From contig NC_088300.1 of NCBI RefSeq assembly GCF_032854445.1, positions 3,350,001 to 3,414,000 of the forward strand: a stretch of DNA of 64,000 bases, in the 5' to 3' direction. The position numbers were made by a program, and so were the translations under genes. The stretch comes from Liolophura sinensis (lineage: Eukaryota; Mollusca; Polyplacophora; Chitonida; Chitonidae). Within the stretch, counting starts at the first letter, position 1; the number at the start of each line of letters is the position of its first letter. Shown here in pieces: positions 1 through 14,100 of the stretch. The notes under the pieces are model-generated. The model was not told the DNA's origin, searched no databases, and worked only from the letters and a program-made list of their open reading frames with translations.

Positions 1-9
1 GCCTTTATT

Positions 10-332
10 GCAGTACTGTCACTTTATTCCACAACTTATTCGAAATATCGAATATTTTGCTTTCGACCGAAATATGTTTTAGCCAGGTGCTGTCTTGTCC
101 TTTAAGACTGGTACAACCGCTAAATAGACAAACCAAACTGCAAAACTGCCAAACCAAAAGTAATGTCACTGAATTCCTGCAGTAAAACATTGTATTTAAC
201 GTTATCAAATGTCTTTCTCACATACAAGAATAAAGTAGCAGGATATGATGACAAATATCTGTTTGCTTCTGATTTAACATGTATGAGTTCATCATGTGAT
301 GACTGAGGTTTTTCTGAAGAGCTTGTATTCAT
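10..332 (-). mobile_element. Decayed non-LTR retrotransposon fragment (reverse transcriptase region)
   Basis: Read on the minus strand, the segment encodes ATLFLYVRKTFDNVKYNVLL, which resembles RT motif A and its following helix in CR1/L2-type non-LTR elements (FLDxxKAFDxVxHxxLL). The catalytic Asp of motif A appears as Tyr. After a frame change near 120-140 a second stretch, CTSLKGQDSTWLK, fits the region between the SYLxxRxQ segment and the GVPQGS motif. The GVPQGS and YxDD motifs are absent, and the frame is broken, so this is a dead fragment. The assignment rests on eye alignment over about 60 residues. A chance match cannot be excluded. The element may continue left of the window. Confidence 0.38.
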
Positions 333-340
333 GTAGGCTT

Positions 341-1406
341 TAATGAAGAACCCTGCCTTCTGAATGTGCGCTTTAATGTTTTTTCATTTGATCTTGGAAG
401 TGTAAGTACATGTAAAGCTATTTTTTTCTGTAGTCACATCAGCTGGAATCCTTGTTCCAGTCCAGTAATGCAATCTGAGCATTACTGTTAGCCAAACTTT
501 AAATGGTGCTAGGAATTCAAAGGCTATGATGACTTGCACACCAATGACATTGCTCTCATTTTCTCACAGGGTTTGCTAGAAGGGGATGGTGATGAAGTTT
601 TCATTCTGGTCTGGATATCTGCCAACAAATGTTTTTTAATGCAACACCAGCATTTGAATTTCGATTCGATGCACAGCTAAATAAACAAAAAAAAAAAAAA
701 AGCTTTGTCCTAGTCCCTAGTACAATGAAGACCTTAACATAGCTTCACACCATGCTAGGCAAGAGTTTAAAAGCGCCATTCCAAAATGCCTCATTTGAGA
801 TTTATCGCAGATTCCCAGTCCAACTTCTGCTTCTCTGTACCTTTTTTTCCGGGTTAACATCCCAAATTTAGCCAGTCCACTTTCCAGTCCAATGGACAGG
901 TGAGACAGGTATCTGGTTAAGGTGATGATGTCTTATAAAGGCAGAGAGGTAATGGATTTTAATAAATGGCTTGTTCTTCGGGAATAAAACCCAGTAAAAC
1001 CTTGGGCACCAGAACCACCAGTAGGCTATTATTATAGCAGGCAGCTGTGGATGGCAGATCTATTAAGAGTGTGGAGTATTAAGAGATGGGTTCTATATTA
1101 ATGATGTCTAATCATTCTATAGAGAAGGCTGTGTCACTAAAAGCTCCAACAAGCTCGAGATAGATTCATCTTCTGTATCATGTTCAGCATTCCTATCCAT
1201 TCATCAAAATTACCTCAGTGATGACCCAGTGAAAAAAAGAGGCGTACTTCCCAATACCATATATGGCTAGCCCAGAACTGTTGAATGTTTCTACTTGGCT
1301 GTTTCCCACAAACCCAACTGTGTGCTCGGGTGAATGATTAATGTACACAGCTAGGTTAGGCAAATTCCCTTCGGACAAAAAAACTAAACCTAGATAGATA
1401 TAGCTG

Positions 1407-1437
<31 letters not shown>

Positions 1438-3290
1438 TGGCTGCTGACTAGCGCAGATGTCACATGTATTTAAATAAGGATCTCTTTAAAAGCCTCACAT
1501 CTACTATAAATTAAATGATGTTTAAAATGTACATTTTCCTATAATATTAAAGTTAGTTTAAAGCGTTTTGACCCTCAAGTGGCAAAGAAACATTTCCCAT
1601 CACTTGCATCCTTTTCGGAGCTAATTTGGATAAAAGAACAAGTCTGTGGTAACCAGGGAGGTCTCTAAAACTCACTGCAGTTTATCTGTAATATCTGTTA
1701 TTCCATTTTTCTGTAATTTTAGGTGTAGAAGAAGTTCATTTATCTATGAAGTGTATTGGAAACAGAAAGCTATTTTCACCTGTTGGTGACGTCATCACAC
1801 TAAATTCACTAAATTCAGTTTTGCAAAGAAGAGCTTCCCATCTTGAACTTAAAGTATCTTGTAAGTAGCAGCAGCAGCAGTAGTTTTTGTCTCTCGTTAG
1901 TGGTGCCTCGCCACCTGATCCTTGCATGTTACAGCTTATCGTATACAGTTACCACTTCATTCATGTACGTCACAGTGAAGGCTGTTTCCACAATAAATCG
2001 TGTCCAAACTATTCACCTGAGTCATTCAATACCACTTTACTGGACATCTGTACCTACATGTACACACATGTATAATTAAGACAAATCGGAAAGGAACAGC
2101 CTAACCATATGGGGCTAATATAAATCCTTTTACCCTGCATCAGACAGAATACTCATTGGACAACAACGTCACGTGGGGTACAGGTATATTTTCGAATACT
2201 GCAGACGATGTCAAATGTGTCTGCTGAGTAGGTTATCTTCCTTTGTTGGTTCTGAGTACAATGATCACATCGCTGAAGTGATTCGCCTATACACTGGTCC
2301 TCTGCACTGAAGTGATGGGTCTTTTCAGGATAAATTTGTCACATGGTTACTCAGTGATAGGATACGCAAATATATGGTGTCAGTAACCCTCATACTGGGC
2401 GAGACTGACATCACTGAGCAACCATGTAACTGATAATATGCTGTTGCTGGTAGATATAACATGGTCTCTGGAGTGGCCTTGACCATAAGACTGCTATGAT
2501 AGTTCCTGTGAGAAATGACTTTGGCACACGTGCCTGTAACGTACATGTATATATCCACTGAGACAAGGCCAGCAGCTCTAATTAGATGTAACACCTTTTA
2601 TGTAAAGCTTGCAGCTTAGCTCGCCAAAATGTGTCACTGAGAAATTGGAAAGCCTACTGCATGTATTAGCTTAGGTGGTGTAGAGGAGTGAGATTACATC
2701 ACCAGTTTGCTGCATGTAACCGAGTGGCAATTAGGGGATTGTGTGCATGTGACAGGGCTGGGCTGGCTGACAGGATAAACAAGCTCATCAAAGATCAAAG
2801 CTAACCAGGCTTAACACACCCCCAGCTAACTCGATATCCGCTACTTTCTTACCCTGGGAAGCCATTGGTTTCTCCAGGCTTATCTACTTTCAAACAGCTA
2901 GGGGTTTTTTTCCTTTCCCATTCATACCAGACATTGGTTGGGTTTGATCATGAGTAGGCATGGTAGATCAATACGCTTCTGTCTGTGTTTGCAATTCCCC
3001 CAAGTCACTAGACTACCCTTGGGGAGGAGGAGACTGAGTAAAGGTTAGCTTTATATAAACACCCTGCAGACCTTTTTATACACAGGCTATGATCAAATCT
3101 TCTGAAGCAATACCCTTATTTAGCAGCATTTCTACATCTAAAAAGGCAACTTCTGAAAAGAGAAAGTCTGAGTTTGCACTTTGAAGTTGTCCAAGTATTT
3201 CACAGAAGTACATCTTCATATATTTGTATACACAAATTTTGTCCTAATGGGATGAAGCTCGAGAACTCTGGTGACAGCCAGAAATAACTG
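341..3290. other. Intronic/intergenic DNA, no supported gene
   Basis: A+T-rich sequence with stops in all frames. It holds a (TA)n microsatellite at about 1405-1433, a short poly-A at about 688-702 and an isolated TGACGTCA at 1787-1794. The segment from about 2660 to 3060 is richer in G+C than its surroundings and has no open frame. It could be noncoding regulatory DNA, but nothing in it is diagnostic. Confidence 0.5.
1405..1433. repeat. (TA)n microsatellite
   Basis: Uninterrupted TA dinucleotides for about 28 bp. Confidence 0.9.
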
Positions 3291-3291
3291 C

Positions 3292-3840
3292 TCTCTGACA
3301 ATGCTGAGTGAGAAATCAGGTTAGTGCTATTTGGTGTGAGACAAAGCTGAGAAATCAGGACAGAGCTACATGTATATGTTGTGTGACAAGGCTGAGAAAT
3401 CAGGTTTGAGCTATCTGCTGTGTGACAAGGCTGAGAAATAAGGTTAGAGCTACATGTATCTGCTATATGGTAAGGTTGAGAAATCAGGCTAGAGCTATCT
3501 TGTGTGTGACAAGGCTGAGAAATCAGGACAGAGCTATCTCATGTGTGACAAGGCTGAGAAATCAGGCTAGAGCTATCTGGTGTGTAACAAAACTGAGAAA
3601 TCAGGTGAAAGCTATCTGGTGTGTGACAAGGCTCGGAAATCAGGCTAGAGCTATCTGGTGTGTGACAAGGCTGAGAAATCAGGTTAGGTTACCTGGTGTG
3701 TGACAAGGCTGAGAAATCAGGCTAGAGCTATCTGATACGTGACGAGGCTGAGAAATCAGGTTAGAGCTATTGGCTATTTGACAAGGCTGAGAAATCAGGA
3801 TAGAGCTATTGGCTACATGTCAAAGCTGAGAAATCAGGTT
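3292..3840 (+). repeat. 39-bp minisatellite, about 14 copies
   Basis: Tandem units are built around GTGTGACAAGGCTGAGAAAT followed by CAGGCTAGAGCTATCTG. Outer units are more diverged than the centre. The period is a multiple of three, so the middle is open on the plus strand as a 13-residue repeat (VTRLRNQARAIWC). Units differ by non-synonymous changes and the edges are broken, so coding is unlikely. Confidence 0.92.
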
Positions 3841-3844
3841 AAAA

Positions 3845-6800
3845 ACAACCATAGATATCAAAAATGGAGCAGCAATAATTGAAAGCCATAGTTTGACCAC
3901 CCCATTCACTAAACAACGTATACATGGACCACAGATTGGGTTTTTGTCTACACATCTTTAGTCATCTAAGGACGGTCCATACCAGACTGATTGATCTGCG
4001 TAGAGATCTACCCAAGCTCACACCCACAAGTACATGTACTGTCAATTCACAAGGGCTACCAGACAAAGTTACGACAACGAGTCTATGCAGAATAAAGCCA
4101 AAAGGTTACACAAGACTTTCATCTGTGAGAGTGTTATAGATGAAAAACATATCAATCAACAAGAAAAAAAAAAAGCAACCATTATCATTGAAAGGATTTA
4201 AGAGATCTTTGCCAGTGGGTAATAGTGGGTAATCTACACATAACAAAGCATGAACAGCTAGCTATTACCAGGCAAGCAGAGCAGTCACAAGCATGTTTTG
4301 TACACTATTTTGGCATGAAAAGACTCCACATTTAATCCCAGATATCCCACATAGCAGTTAGAAGCTCAAACTGTCAGGCCAGTTGTCATCAATGCCACAA
4401 AAAGATGTACAATTTGGTGAGTATCATATTAAGAATTGCTTGTTACTTTCCTTATACATGTAGGCTTATCCCTAGAATTCAATGTTTTAAAAATATTTGG
4501 GTTAAACAAAGAAGTACACGAGATCTGCCACACCAACGTAAATTACTGTTTTACAGGCAGAATAAGGTTTTTTTTTCAATGTCCGGGAGGGTATAAAAAC
4601 TTAGAAATCCCCTCATTTGTGGGAAATGTGAACTATTCCAGCAATTCGTCCTGTGGAGCACATATTTATGTGATCAGGGAGCCTTGAACAATTGGAAAAT
4701 CATAAAAACATGAAGAAAAAACATCAACAATATTTCGGTGTCGGGTCGCCCGTGAGACACAAACTGAGGTTGCCTGAGGGGAGCTGTGCTCTCGGCTGTT
4801 CTTGTGTACTTGCACATTGGTAAGAGCTAATTGTAGCTTATACCTTTTCAGGTCACCAATTCCTGTACACCCTAATTACTGCATTATGCACAGGGTGAAC
4901 TTTATCTGATTTAACGTGTTCTCAACCAGGATGAGTAAATATTTGATCTTAGGATGGGATTGTAAGCTGAGCATGTATGCTACAATCAGCCCCCTATTCA
5001 GCCATTATTCACACTGACCAGCCGATCAAGGATTTAGGGAAATCTTGGCAAATCAAGTTATACAATAGTCCTGGAGTGGCTCTAAGGTGCACTGAGACAG
5101 GTATACATAACGAACCATCAAGTGAATCAGCATTCAGCGTCTCGAAAGCTGCCCTGCTTAGGCTGTAGGGATTATTCCTTTACAGTGCTTTAATGCCACT
5201 GGCTCTAAAGGCCAGTCACCACCCACACTTGTCTACCTCGGCCCCTTTACCATGCCTTACCTTCTACTACCCTGTTCAATTCACTACATTTCAGGGCAAT
5301 GAAGGTAAGATGAAGGTTGCTATGGTTACCAAATGTGCAAAAGTGGCCGTGTTTGAGGTTGTATCTGGAACAATTGCTCCTTGACATTCATGATAATCAG
5401 ACATGTAGAGTATTACAAGCCTGTGCTACAGGAATAAACATCTCATAAACCTTGTTGGATACAAGCAGCACATCATTAAGATGAGCAATGGTATCATGTT
5501 AAGCTGGTTCTCTGGAATTGCTCTCCATCTGCATAGTATGGGCTTGGACACACAGACATGCCTGTATGTTGAAAACTTTGATGCTGCTCACTTTTGGCTT
5601 CCATTGGATAAACTGTCCTCTTGCCAAAACTTAAATATAATCTCCCTAAACAAATGCTTTCAGCTGTCCTCTGTATTGCTCATGTCAACGTTTGCAGGCT
5701 GACTGCATTACAGCATTCAGATTTGCATCATTAACTTCATGTAAATGGCCTAGCACCAGGCCCCTACCCTGCACACTGCCTAGTTAAAGTCTGTGCAAGA
5801 GAAAAGCAATCTACGTAGCATTTAATGAGTTTCTGACTGCGCCATTTATTCCTGTTTAATGCCAAACTAATATCCCTGGATTCAATACTTCCCAGCGTAA
5901 ACTCAATTACGCCCTCAATGATATTTGACGCAATGAAGTGTTGAGACCGATGATTCCACACAGGGTTAGGCGGGCAGAAAAAAAGCAATGGTTCCACGAG
6001 AAGATAGTAAAAACTATATAGAGACATTTATTTGCTGATTGATTGTTCTTACGACGTTACAGCTCGGGGCTGTCATTACTGCAATTTCTAAAGCCACTTA
6101 ATTTGTGCAGAAACAGCTAGAAACCGATTGAAGATAGTTGAAATATTCTCTAATTACGAAGTAAATTGGATTTCGTACGTAAGCCTATGTTACATTGCTA
6201 GTATTTTTCACACCACATATGATGTGCATAAAGTCATCATTTGTGGTGTGAACTCCTTGCTCCCCACTTTCTATAATTTAAGATGGATTAGTCTGCAATG
6301 TCAAAGGTTAAATCTCTCCACACTTTGCACACAGCGCTCCACATCATCAAATGACCACTGCAGCCATATTCCAGTAGTGCCTATACTGTATTTATGTACA
6401 TGTATTTATGTACATGTATTTATGCACATGTATTTATGCACATGTATTTATGTACATGTATGATACTTGAGACTGCATGCTCTATATACACATCTCTCAC
6501 TAGAGCAGCACCTTACTCTATTTCATCTCAGCAATGCATCATCAATAATGACATTTCTCTTTGTCAATATTATTCTACAACACAAACAGAAATTACAATG
6601 TACTAATATCTAAGCAGTTCAAACACTAGTTTGACATTTGTAGTTCCACATATAAACTACAATCATATCTCATTACTCTATAGTAAAGTGATTGGACAGT
6701 GTGGGTTATTGAATGAAGAAAACTAACTAGGTTCAAAATTGCACCTTATTTCACCCTGTGTTTATCAAGATTTAAAAGAATGTGCATAAACAATTTTCAA

Positions 6801-8160
6801 TGAAAATTTCATTTCTTTTTTTTTTATATTTCTTAAGTTTGTCAATTCACTTCACTTATATACAATTAATACATCACGCTTACATATGAAGGAAAGCCAG
6901 CAGAGCGCAAAAAAAACAACCATATTTTGCTCAGCACCTGAAAAAGCACCTAAACTAAACCTAAAGCTCTAAACTGCTGCTGAAACTGCAAGAGCCAGAG
7001 TCATCAAGAATGTGACCCCTTTTGTCAAGGGACCCTTCCACTGTGGTGAGGGCAATGCTGAAGTTGAATCAACAAGGAGAGCTCCCAACCATGCACAACA
7101 CAACACAGTCATAGTTCACACTAATGACTTACTGAATACTCGCAACACAGGACGTCCTGTATGTTGTATTGTTTACAATTATTAAAGTATTTGGACATCA
7201 TAAAAGCTTAAAAAGAGAAAAGTTACTGACAATCTAAATGGGCCATTTCATCTAACATGGATTACTGGCGAAGCCCCATACCCTCACTTTGTTTTGTCTT
7301 CACCAAACATTTTTCAGGCATAAAATCAGGAACCACAACAGACGCTTGTTTGGAGGAAGCTGTTCATTTGACCATAAGGCAGCCGATTTCCTATAAACAT
7401 CAAAGTCAGCCAGACACTCGTCTGGTTCTCAGTACATAGACCAAGTTCATTTATGCCTCACTTCCTTGAAGCTACTCTCCACGAGCTCTGCACTGGCCAG
7501 TCAACTGAACGATAACAAATGCACCCAAGTAAGCCTTATATTGACTGGATGACCCAAAAGGTTGCCTTCAGGCAATACATTAGAACATGCTTCCTGACAA
7601 GTTGATAGACAGAACTCTCAGTTACAGCCATTTATTAGGTCTGGGGAAAATAAGTCACTTTGGCACCGCAATGACCAAGGCAAAAATTGAAAAACTTGAA
7701 GGGCACAGTTCGTCTGACCTTCTACAAAGCCAACAAACACTTCATGATGTGGAGAAGTAATAAGATGTAGTAGTCAAAGAAATGCCAAGTTTCAATCAGG
7801 TGAGAAGAATCCTTGGAACCTTCTCAAACACTTTAACAATATCTAAAATAATACTTATAATCTTTTTGAAAAGTTGTTTTGACACCTGAAACAATTTCAA
7901 AAACAGCAAAATGTAGCATAATTAAATTCAATTTCTATTCTTCGTGTTAAGTAACACAGCTCCCATACTTATATGTACATGCACGTGCTATGAGGCAACA
8001 GCCCAAAAGTTAAAATACTGACCTCTCATTCTCTTTCAAGTTTTAAACATTCTTAACAGATGCTACAAACTGAAATAATTGGAAAACCATAGTTACACCC
8101 TTTAATTTGTATGGAAAAACAATAGAAAAAAATTACAATCATTAAATTGATTGTTGCTTA
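3845..8160. other. Intronic/intergenic DNA, no supported gene
   Basis: A+T-rich, with stops in all frames apart from short chance frames. It contains a 14-bp repeat at 6389-6462. The stretch from about 5700 to 6125 is less A+T-rich and has homeodomain-like ATTA cores, but it lacks splice sites in a usable phase. The stretch from about 6970 to 7185 is open for about 70 codons on the plus strand without a start codon or a recognisable product. Confidence 0.45.
6389..6462. repeat. 14-bp minisatellite, about 5 copies
   Basis: Units are TACATGTATTTATG, with CACATG in two copies. Each copy carries the ACATGT palindrome. Confidence 0.9.
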
Positions 8161-8165
8161 TTTCC

Positions 8166-11100
8166 AAAATTTTTCACAATCAAGGTCAGTTTAATGAGAT
8201 GAGGGAACAGGATTGCCTGAGTAAATCACAAAATTTTTCACAATCAAGGTCAGTTTAATGAGATGAGGGAACAGGATTGTCAGGGTAAATCACCAAACTT
8301 TTTCACAATCAAGGTCAGTTTAACGAGATGAAGGAACAGGATTGGTCAGGGTAAATCACCAAAATTTTTTCACAATCAAGGTCAGTTTAATGAGATGAGA
8401 GAACAGGATTGCCTGAGTAAATCACCAAAATTTTTCACAATCAAGGTCAGTTTAATGAGATGAAGGAACAGGATTGCCTGAGTAAATCACCAAAATTTTT
8501 CACAATCAAGGTCAGTTTAATGAGATGAGGAACAGGATTGTCAGGGTAAATCACCAGAATTTTCACAATCAAGGTCAGTTTAATGAGATGAAGGAACAGG
8601 ATTGTCAGGGTAAATCACCAAAATTTTTCACAATCAAGGTCAGTTTAATGAGATGAGAGAACAGGACTGTTAGGGTAAATCACCAAAATTTGTCACAATC
8701 AAGGTCAGTTTAATGAGATGAGGGAACAGGATTGTCGGGTAAATCACCAAAATTTTTCACAATCAAGGTCAGTTTAATGAGATGAGAGAACAGGACTGTC
8801 AGGGTAAATCACCAAAATTTTTCACAATCAAGGTCAGTTTAATGAGATGAGGGAACAGGATTGCCTGAGTAAATCACCAAAATTTTTCACAATCAAGGTC
8901 AGTTTAATGAGATGAGGGAACAGGATTGCCTGGGTAAATCACCAAAATTTTTCACAATCAAGGTCAGTTTAATGAGATGAGGGAACAGGATTGTCAGGGT
9001 AAATCACCAAAATTTTTCACAATCAAGGTCAGGTTAAAGAGATGAGGGAACAGGATTGTCAGGTAAATCACCAAAATTTTTCACAATCAAGGTCAGGTAA
9101 TGAGATGAGGGAACAGGATTGCCTGAGTAAATCACCAAAATTTGTCACAATCAAGGTCAGTTTAATGAGATGAGAGAACAGGATTGTCAGGGTAAATCAC
9201 CAAAATTTTTCACAATCAAGGTCAGGTTAATGAGATGAAGGAACAGGATTGCCTGAGTAAATCACCAAATTTTTCACAATCAAGGTCAGTTTAATGAGAT
9301 GAGAGAACAGGACTGTCAGGGTAAATCACCAAAATTTTTCACAATCAAGGTCAGTTTAACGAGATGAAGGAACAGGATTGTCAGGGTAAATCACCAAAAT
9401 TTTTCACAATCAAGGTCAGTTTAATGAGATGAGGGAACAGGATTGCCTGAGTAAATCACCAAAATTTTTCACAATCAAGGTCAGTTTAATGAGATGAGAG
9501 AACAGGACTGTCAGGGTAAATCACCAAAATTTGTCACAATCAAGGTCAGTTTAACGAGATGAAGGAACAGGATTGTCAGGGTAAATCACCAAAATTTTTC
9601 ACAATCAAGGTCAGTTTAATGAGATGAGAGAACAGGACTGTCAGGGTAAATCACCAAAATTTGTCACAATCAAGGTCAGTTTAATGAGATGAAGGAACAG
9701 GATTGTCAGGGTAAATCACCAAAATTTTCACAATCAAGGTCAGGTTAATGAGATGAGGGAACAGGATTGTCAGGGTAAATCACCAAAATTTTTCACAATC
9801 AAGGTCAGTTTAATGAGATGAGAGAACAGGACTGTCAGGGTAAATCACCAAAATTTTTCACAATCAAGGTCAGTTTAATGAGATGAGGGAACAGGATTGT
9901 CAGGGTAAATCACCAAAATTTTTCACAATCAAGGTCAGTTTAATGAGATGAGAGAACAGGACTGTCAGGGTAAATCACCAAAATTTGTCACAATCAAGGT
10001 CAGGTTAAAGAGATGAGGGAACAGGATTGCCTGAGTAAATCACCAAAATTTGTCACAATCAAGGTCAGTTTAATGAGATGAGGGGAACAGGATTGCCTGA
10101 GTAAAAAAACAAAATTTTTCACAATCAAGGTCAGTTTAATGAGATGAGAGAACAGGACTGTGAGGGTAAATCACCAAAATTTGTCACAATCAAGGTCAGG
10201 TTAAAGAGATGAGGGAACAGGATTGTCAGGGTAAATCACCAAAATTTGTCACAATCAAGGTCAGTTTAATGAGATGAGAGAACAGGACTGTCAGGGTAAA
10301 TCACCAAAATTTTTCACAATCAAGGTCAGTTTAACGAGATGAAGGAACAGGATTGTCAGGGTAAATCACCAAAATTTTTCACAATCAAGGTCAGTTTAAT
10401 GAGATGAGGGAACAGGATTGCCTGAGTAAATCACCAAAATTTTTCACAATCAAGGTCAGTTTAATGAGATGAGAGAACAGGACTGTCAGGGTAAATCACC
10501 AAAATTTTTCACAATCAAGGTCAGTTTAACGAGATGAAGGAACAGGATTGTCAGGGTAAATCACCAAAATTTTTCACAATCAAGGTCAGGTTAATGAGAT
10601 GAGAGAACAGGACTGTCAGGGTAAATCACCAAAATTTGTCACAATCAAGGTCAGTTTAATGAGATGAGGGAACAGGATTGTCAGGGTAAATCACCAAAAT
10701 TTTTCACAATCAAGGTCAGTTTAATGAGATGAGAGAACAGGACTGTCAGGGTAAATCACCAAAATTTGTCACAATCAAGGTCAGTTTAATGAGATGAGAG
10801 AACAGGATTGTCAGGGTAAATCACCAAAATTTTTCACAATCAAGGTCAGGTTAATGAGATGAGAGAACAGGACTGTCAGGGTAAATCACCAAAATTTGTC
10901 ACAATCAAGGTCAGTTTAATGAGATGAAGGAACAGGATTGTCAGGGTAAATCACCAAAATTTTTCACAATCAAGGTCAGTTTAATGAGATGAGGGAACAG
11001 GACTGTCAGGGTAAATCACCAAAATTTGTCACAATCAAGGTCAGGTTAATGAGATGAGGGAACAGGATTGTCAGGGTAAATCACCAAAATTTGTCACAAT

Positions 11101-14100
11101 CAAGGTCAGTTTAACGAGATGAAGGAACAGGATTGTCAGGGTAAATCACCAAAATTTGTCACAATCAAGGTCAGGTTAAAGAGATGAGGGAACAGGATTG
11201 TCAGGGTAAATCACCAAAATTTTTCACAATCAAGGTCAGGTTAATGAGATGAGAGAACAGGACTGTCAGGGTAAATCACCAAAATTTGTCACAATCAAGG
11301 TCAGGTTAAAGAGATGAGGGAACAGGATTGTCAGGGTAAATCACCAAAATTTGTCACAATCAAGGTCAGTTTAATGAGATGAGGGAACAGGATTGCCTGG
11401 GTAAATCACCAAAATTTTTCACAATTAAGGTCAGTTTAATGAGATGAGAGAACAGGACTGTCATGGGTAAATCACCAAAATTTGTCACAATCAAGGTCAG
11501 TTTAATGAGATGAGGGAACAGGATTGCCTGAGTAAATCACCAAAATTTTTTCACAATCAAGGTCAGTTTAATGAGATGAGAGAACAGGACTGTCAGGGTA
11601 AATCACCAAAATTTGTCACAATCAAGGTCAGTTTAATGAGATGAAGGAACAGGATTGTCAGGGTAAATCACCAAAATTTTTCACAATCAAGGTCAGTTTA
11701 ATGAGATGAGAGAACAGGACTGTCAGGGTAAATCACCAAAATTTGTCACAATCAAGGTCAGGTTAAAGAGATGAGGGAACAGGATTGTCAGGGTAAATCA
11801 CCAAAATTTGTCACAATCAAGGTCAGTTTAACGAGATGAAGGAACAGGATTGTCTGGGTAAATCACCAAAATTTTTCACAATCAAGGTCAGTTTAATGAG
11901 ATGAGGGAACAGGATTGCCTGAGTAAATCACCAAAATTTTTCACAATCAAGGTCAGGTTAAAGAGATGAGGGAACAGGATTGTCAGGGTAAATCACCAAA
12001 ATTTTTCACAATCAAGGTCAGTTTAATGAGATGAGGGAACAGGATTGCCTGAGTAAATCACCAAAATTTTTCACAATCAAGGTCAGTTTAATGAGATGAG
12101 AGAACAGGACTGTCAGGGTAAATCACCAAAATTTGTCACAATCAAGGTCAGTTTAACGAGATGAGGGAACAGGATTGCCTGGGTAAATCACCAAAATTTT
12201 TCACAATCAAGGTCAATTTAATGAGATGATAGAACAGGACTGTCAGGGTAAATCACCAAAATTTTTCACAATCAAGGTCAGTTTAATGAGATGAGGGAAC
12301 AGTGATTGTCTGGGTAAATCACCAAAATTTTCACAATCAAGGTCAGTTTAATGAGATGAGAGAACAGGGATTGTCAGGGTAAATCACCAAAATTTTTCAC
12401 AATCAAGGTCAGGTTAAAGAGATGAGGGAACAGGATTGTCAGGGTAAATCACCAAAATTTGTCACAATCAAGGTCAGTTTAATGAGATGAGGGAACAGGA
12501 TTGCCTGGGTAAATCACCAAAATTTTTCACAATTAAGGTCAGTTTAATGAGATGAGAGAACAGGACTGTCAGGTTAAATCACAAAATTTGTCACAATCAA
12601 GGTCAGTTTAATGAGATGAGGGAACAGGATTGCCTGAGTAAATCACCAAAATTTTTCACAATCAAGGTCAGTTTAATGAGATGAGAGAACAGGACTGTCA
12701 GGGTAAATCACCAAAATTTGTCACAATCAAGGTCAGTTTAATGAGATGAAGGAACAGGATTGTCAGGGTAAATCACCAAAATTTTTCACAATCAAGGTCA
12801 GTTTAATGAGATGAGAGAACAGGACTGTCAGGGTAAATCACCAAAATTTGTCACAATCAAGGTCAGGTTAAAGAGATGAGGGAACAGGATTGTCAGGGTA
12901 AATCACCAAAATTTGTCACAATCAAGGTCAGTTTAACGAGATGAAGGAACAGGATTGTCTGGGTAAATCACCAAAATTTTTCACAATCAAGGTCAGTTTA
13001 ATGAGATGAGGGAACAGGATTGCCTGAGTAAATCACCAAAATTTTTCACAATCAAGGTCAGGTTAAAGAGATGAGGGAACAGGATTGTCAGGGTAAATCA
13101 CCAAAATTTTTCACAATCAAGGTCAGTTTAATGAGATGAGGGAACAGGATTGCCTGAGTAAATCACCAAAATTTTTCACAATCAAGGTCAGTTTAATGAG
13201 ATGAGAGAACAGGACTGTCAGGGTAAATCACCAAAATTTGTCACAATCAAGGTCAGTTTAACGAGATGAGGGAACAGGATTGCCTGGGTAAATCACCAAA
13301 ATTTTTCACAATCAAGGTCAATTTAATGAGATGATAGAACAGGACTGTCAGGGTAAATCACCAAAATTTTTCACAATCAAGGTCAGTTTAATGAGATGAG
13401 GGAACAGGATTGTCTGGGTAAATCACCAAAATTTTTCACAATCAAGGTCAGTTTAATGAGATGAGAGAACAGGATTGTCAGGGTAAATCACCAAAATTTT
13501 TCACAATCAAGGTCAGTTTAATGAGATGAGGGAACAGGATTGCCTGAGTAAATCACCAAAATTTTTCACAATCAAGGTCAGTTTAAAGAGATGAGGGAAC
13601 AGGATTGCCTGGGTAAATCACCAAAATTTTTCACAATCAAGGTCAGTTTAATGAGATGAGAGAACAGGACTGTCAGGGTAAATCACCAAAATTTGTCACA
13701 ATCAAGGTCAGTTTAATGAGATGAGGGAACAGGACTGTCAGGGTAAATCACCAAAATTTTTCACAATCAAGGTCAGGTTAATGAGATGAGGGAACAGGAT
13801 TGCCTGAGTAAATCACCAAAATTTGTCACAATCAAGGTCAGTTTAATGAGATGAGGGAACAGGATTGCCTGAGTAAAAAAAACAAAATTTTTCACAATCA
13901 AGGTCAGTTTAATGAGATGGAGAGAACAGGACTGTGAGGGTAAATCACCAAAATTTGTCACAATCAAGGTCAGGTTAAAGAGATGAGGGAACAGGATTGT
14001 CAGGGTAAATCACCAAAATTTGTCACAATCAAGGTCAGTTTAATGAGATGAGAGAACAGGACTGTCAGGGTAAATCACCAAAATTTTTCACAATCAAGGT

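Noticed and set aside
6970-7185. Plus frame of about 70 codons and a minus frame ending in a hydrophobic tail (TFLMTLALAVSAAV)
   Set aside because: No start codon, splice signals or homology. The hydrophobic tail is probably chance.
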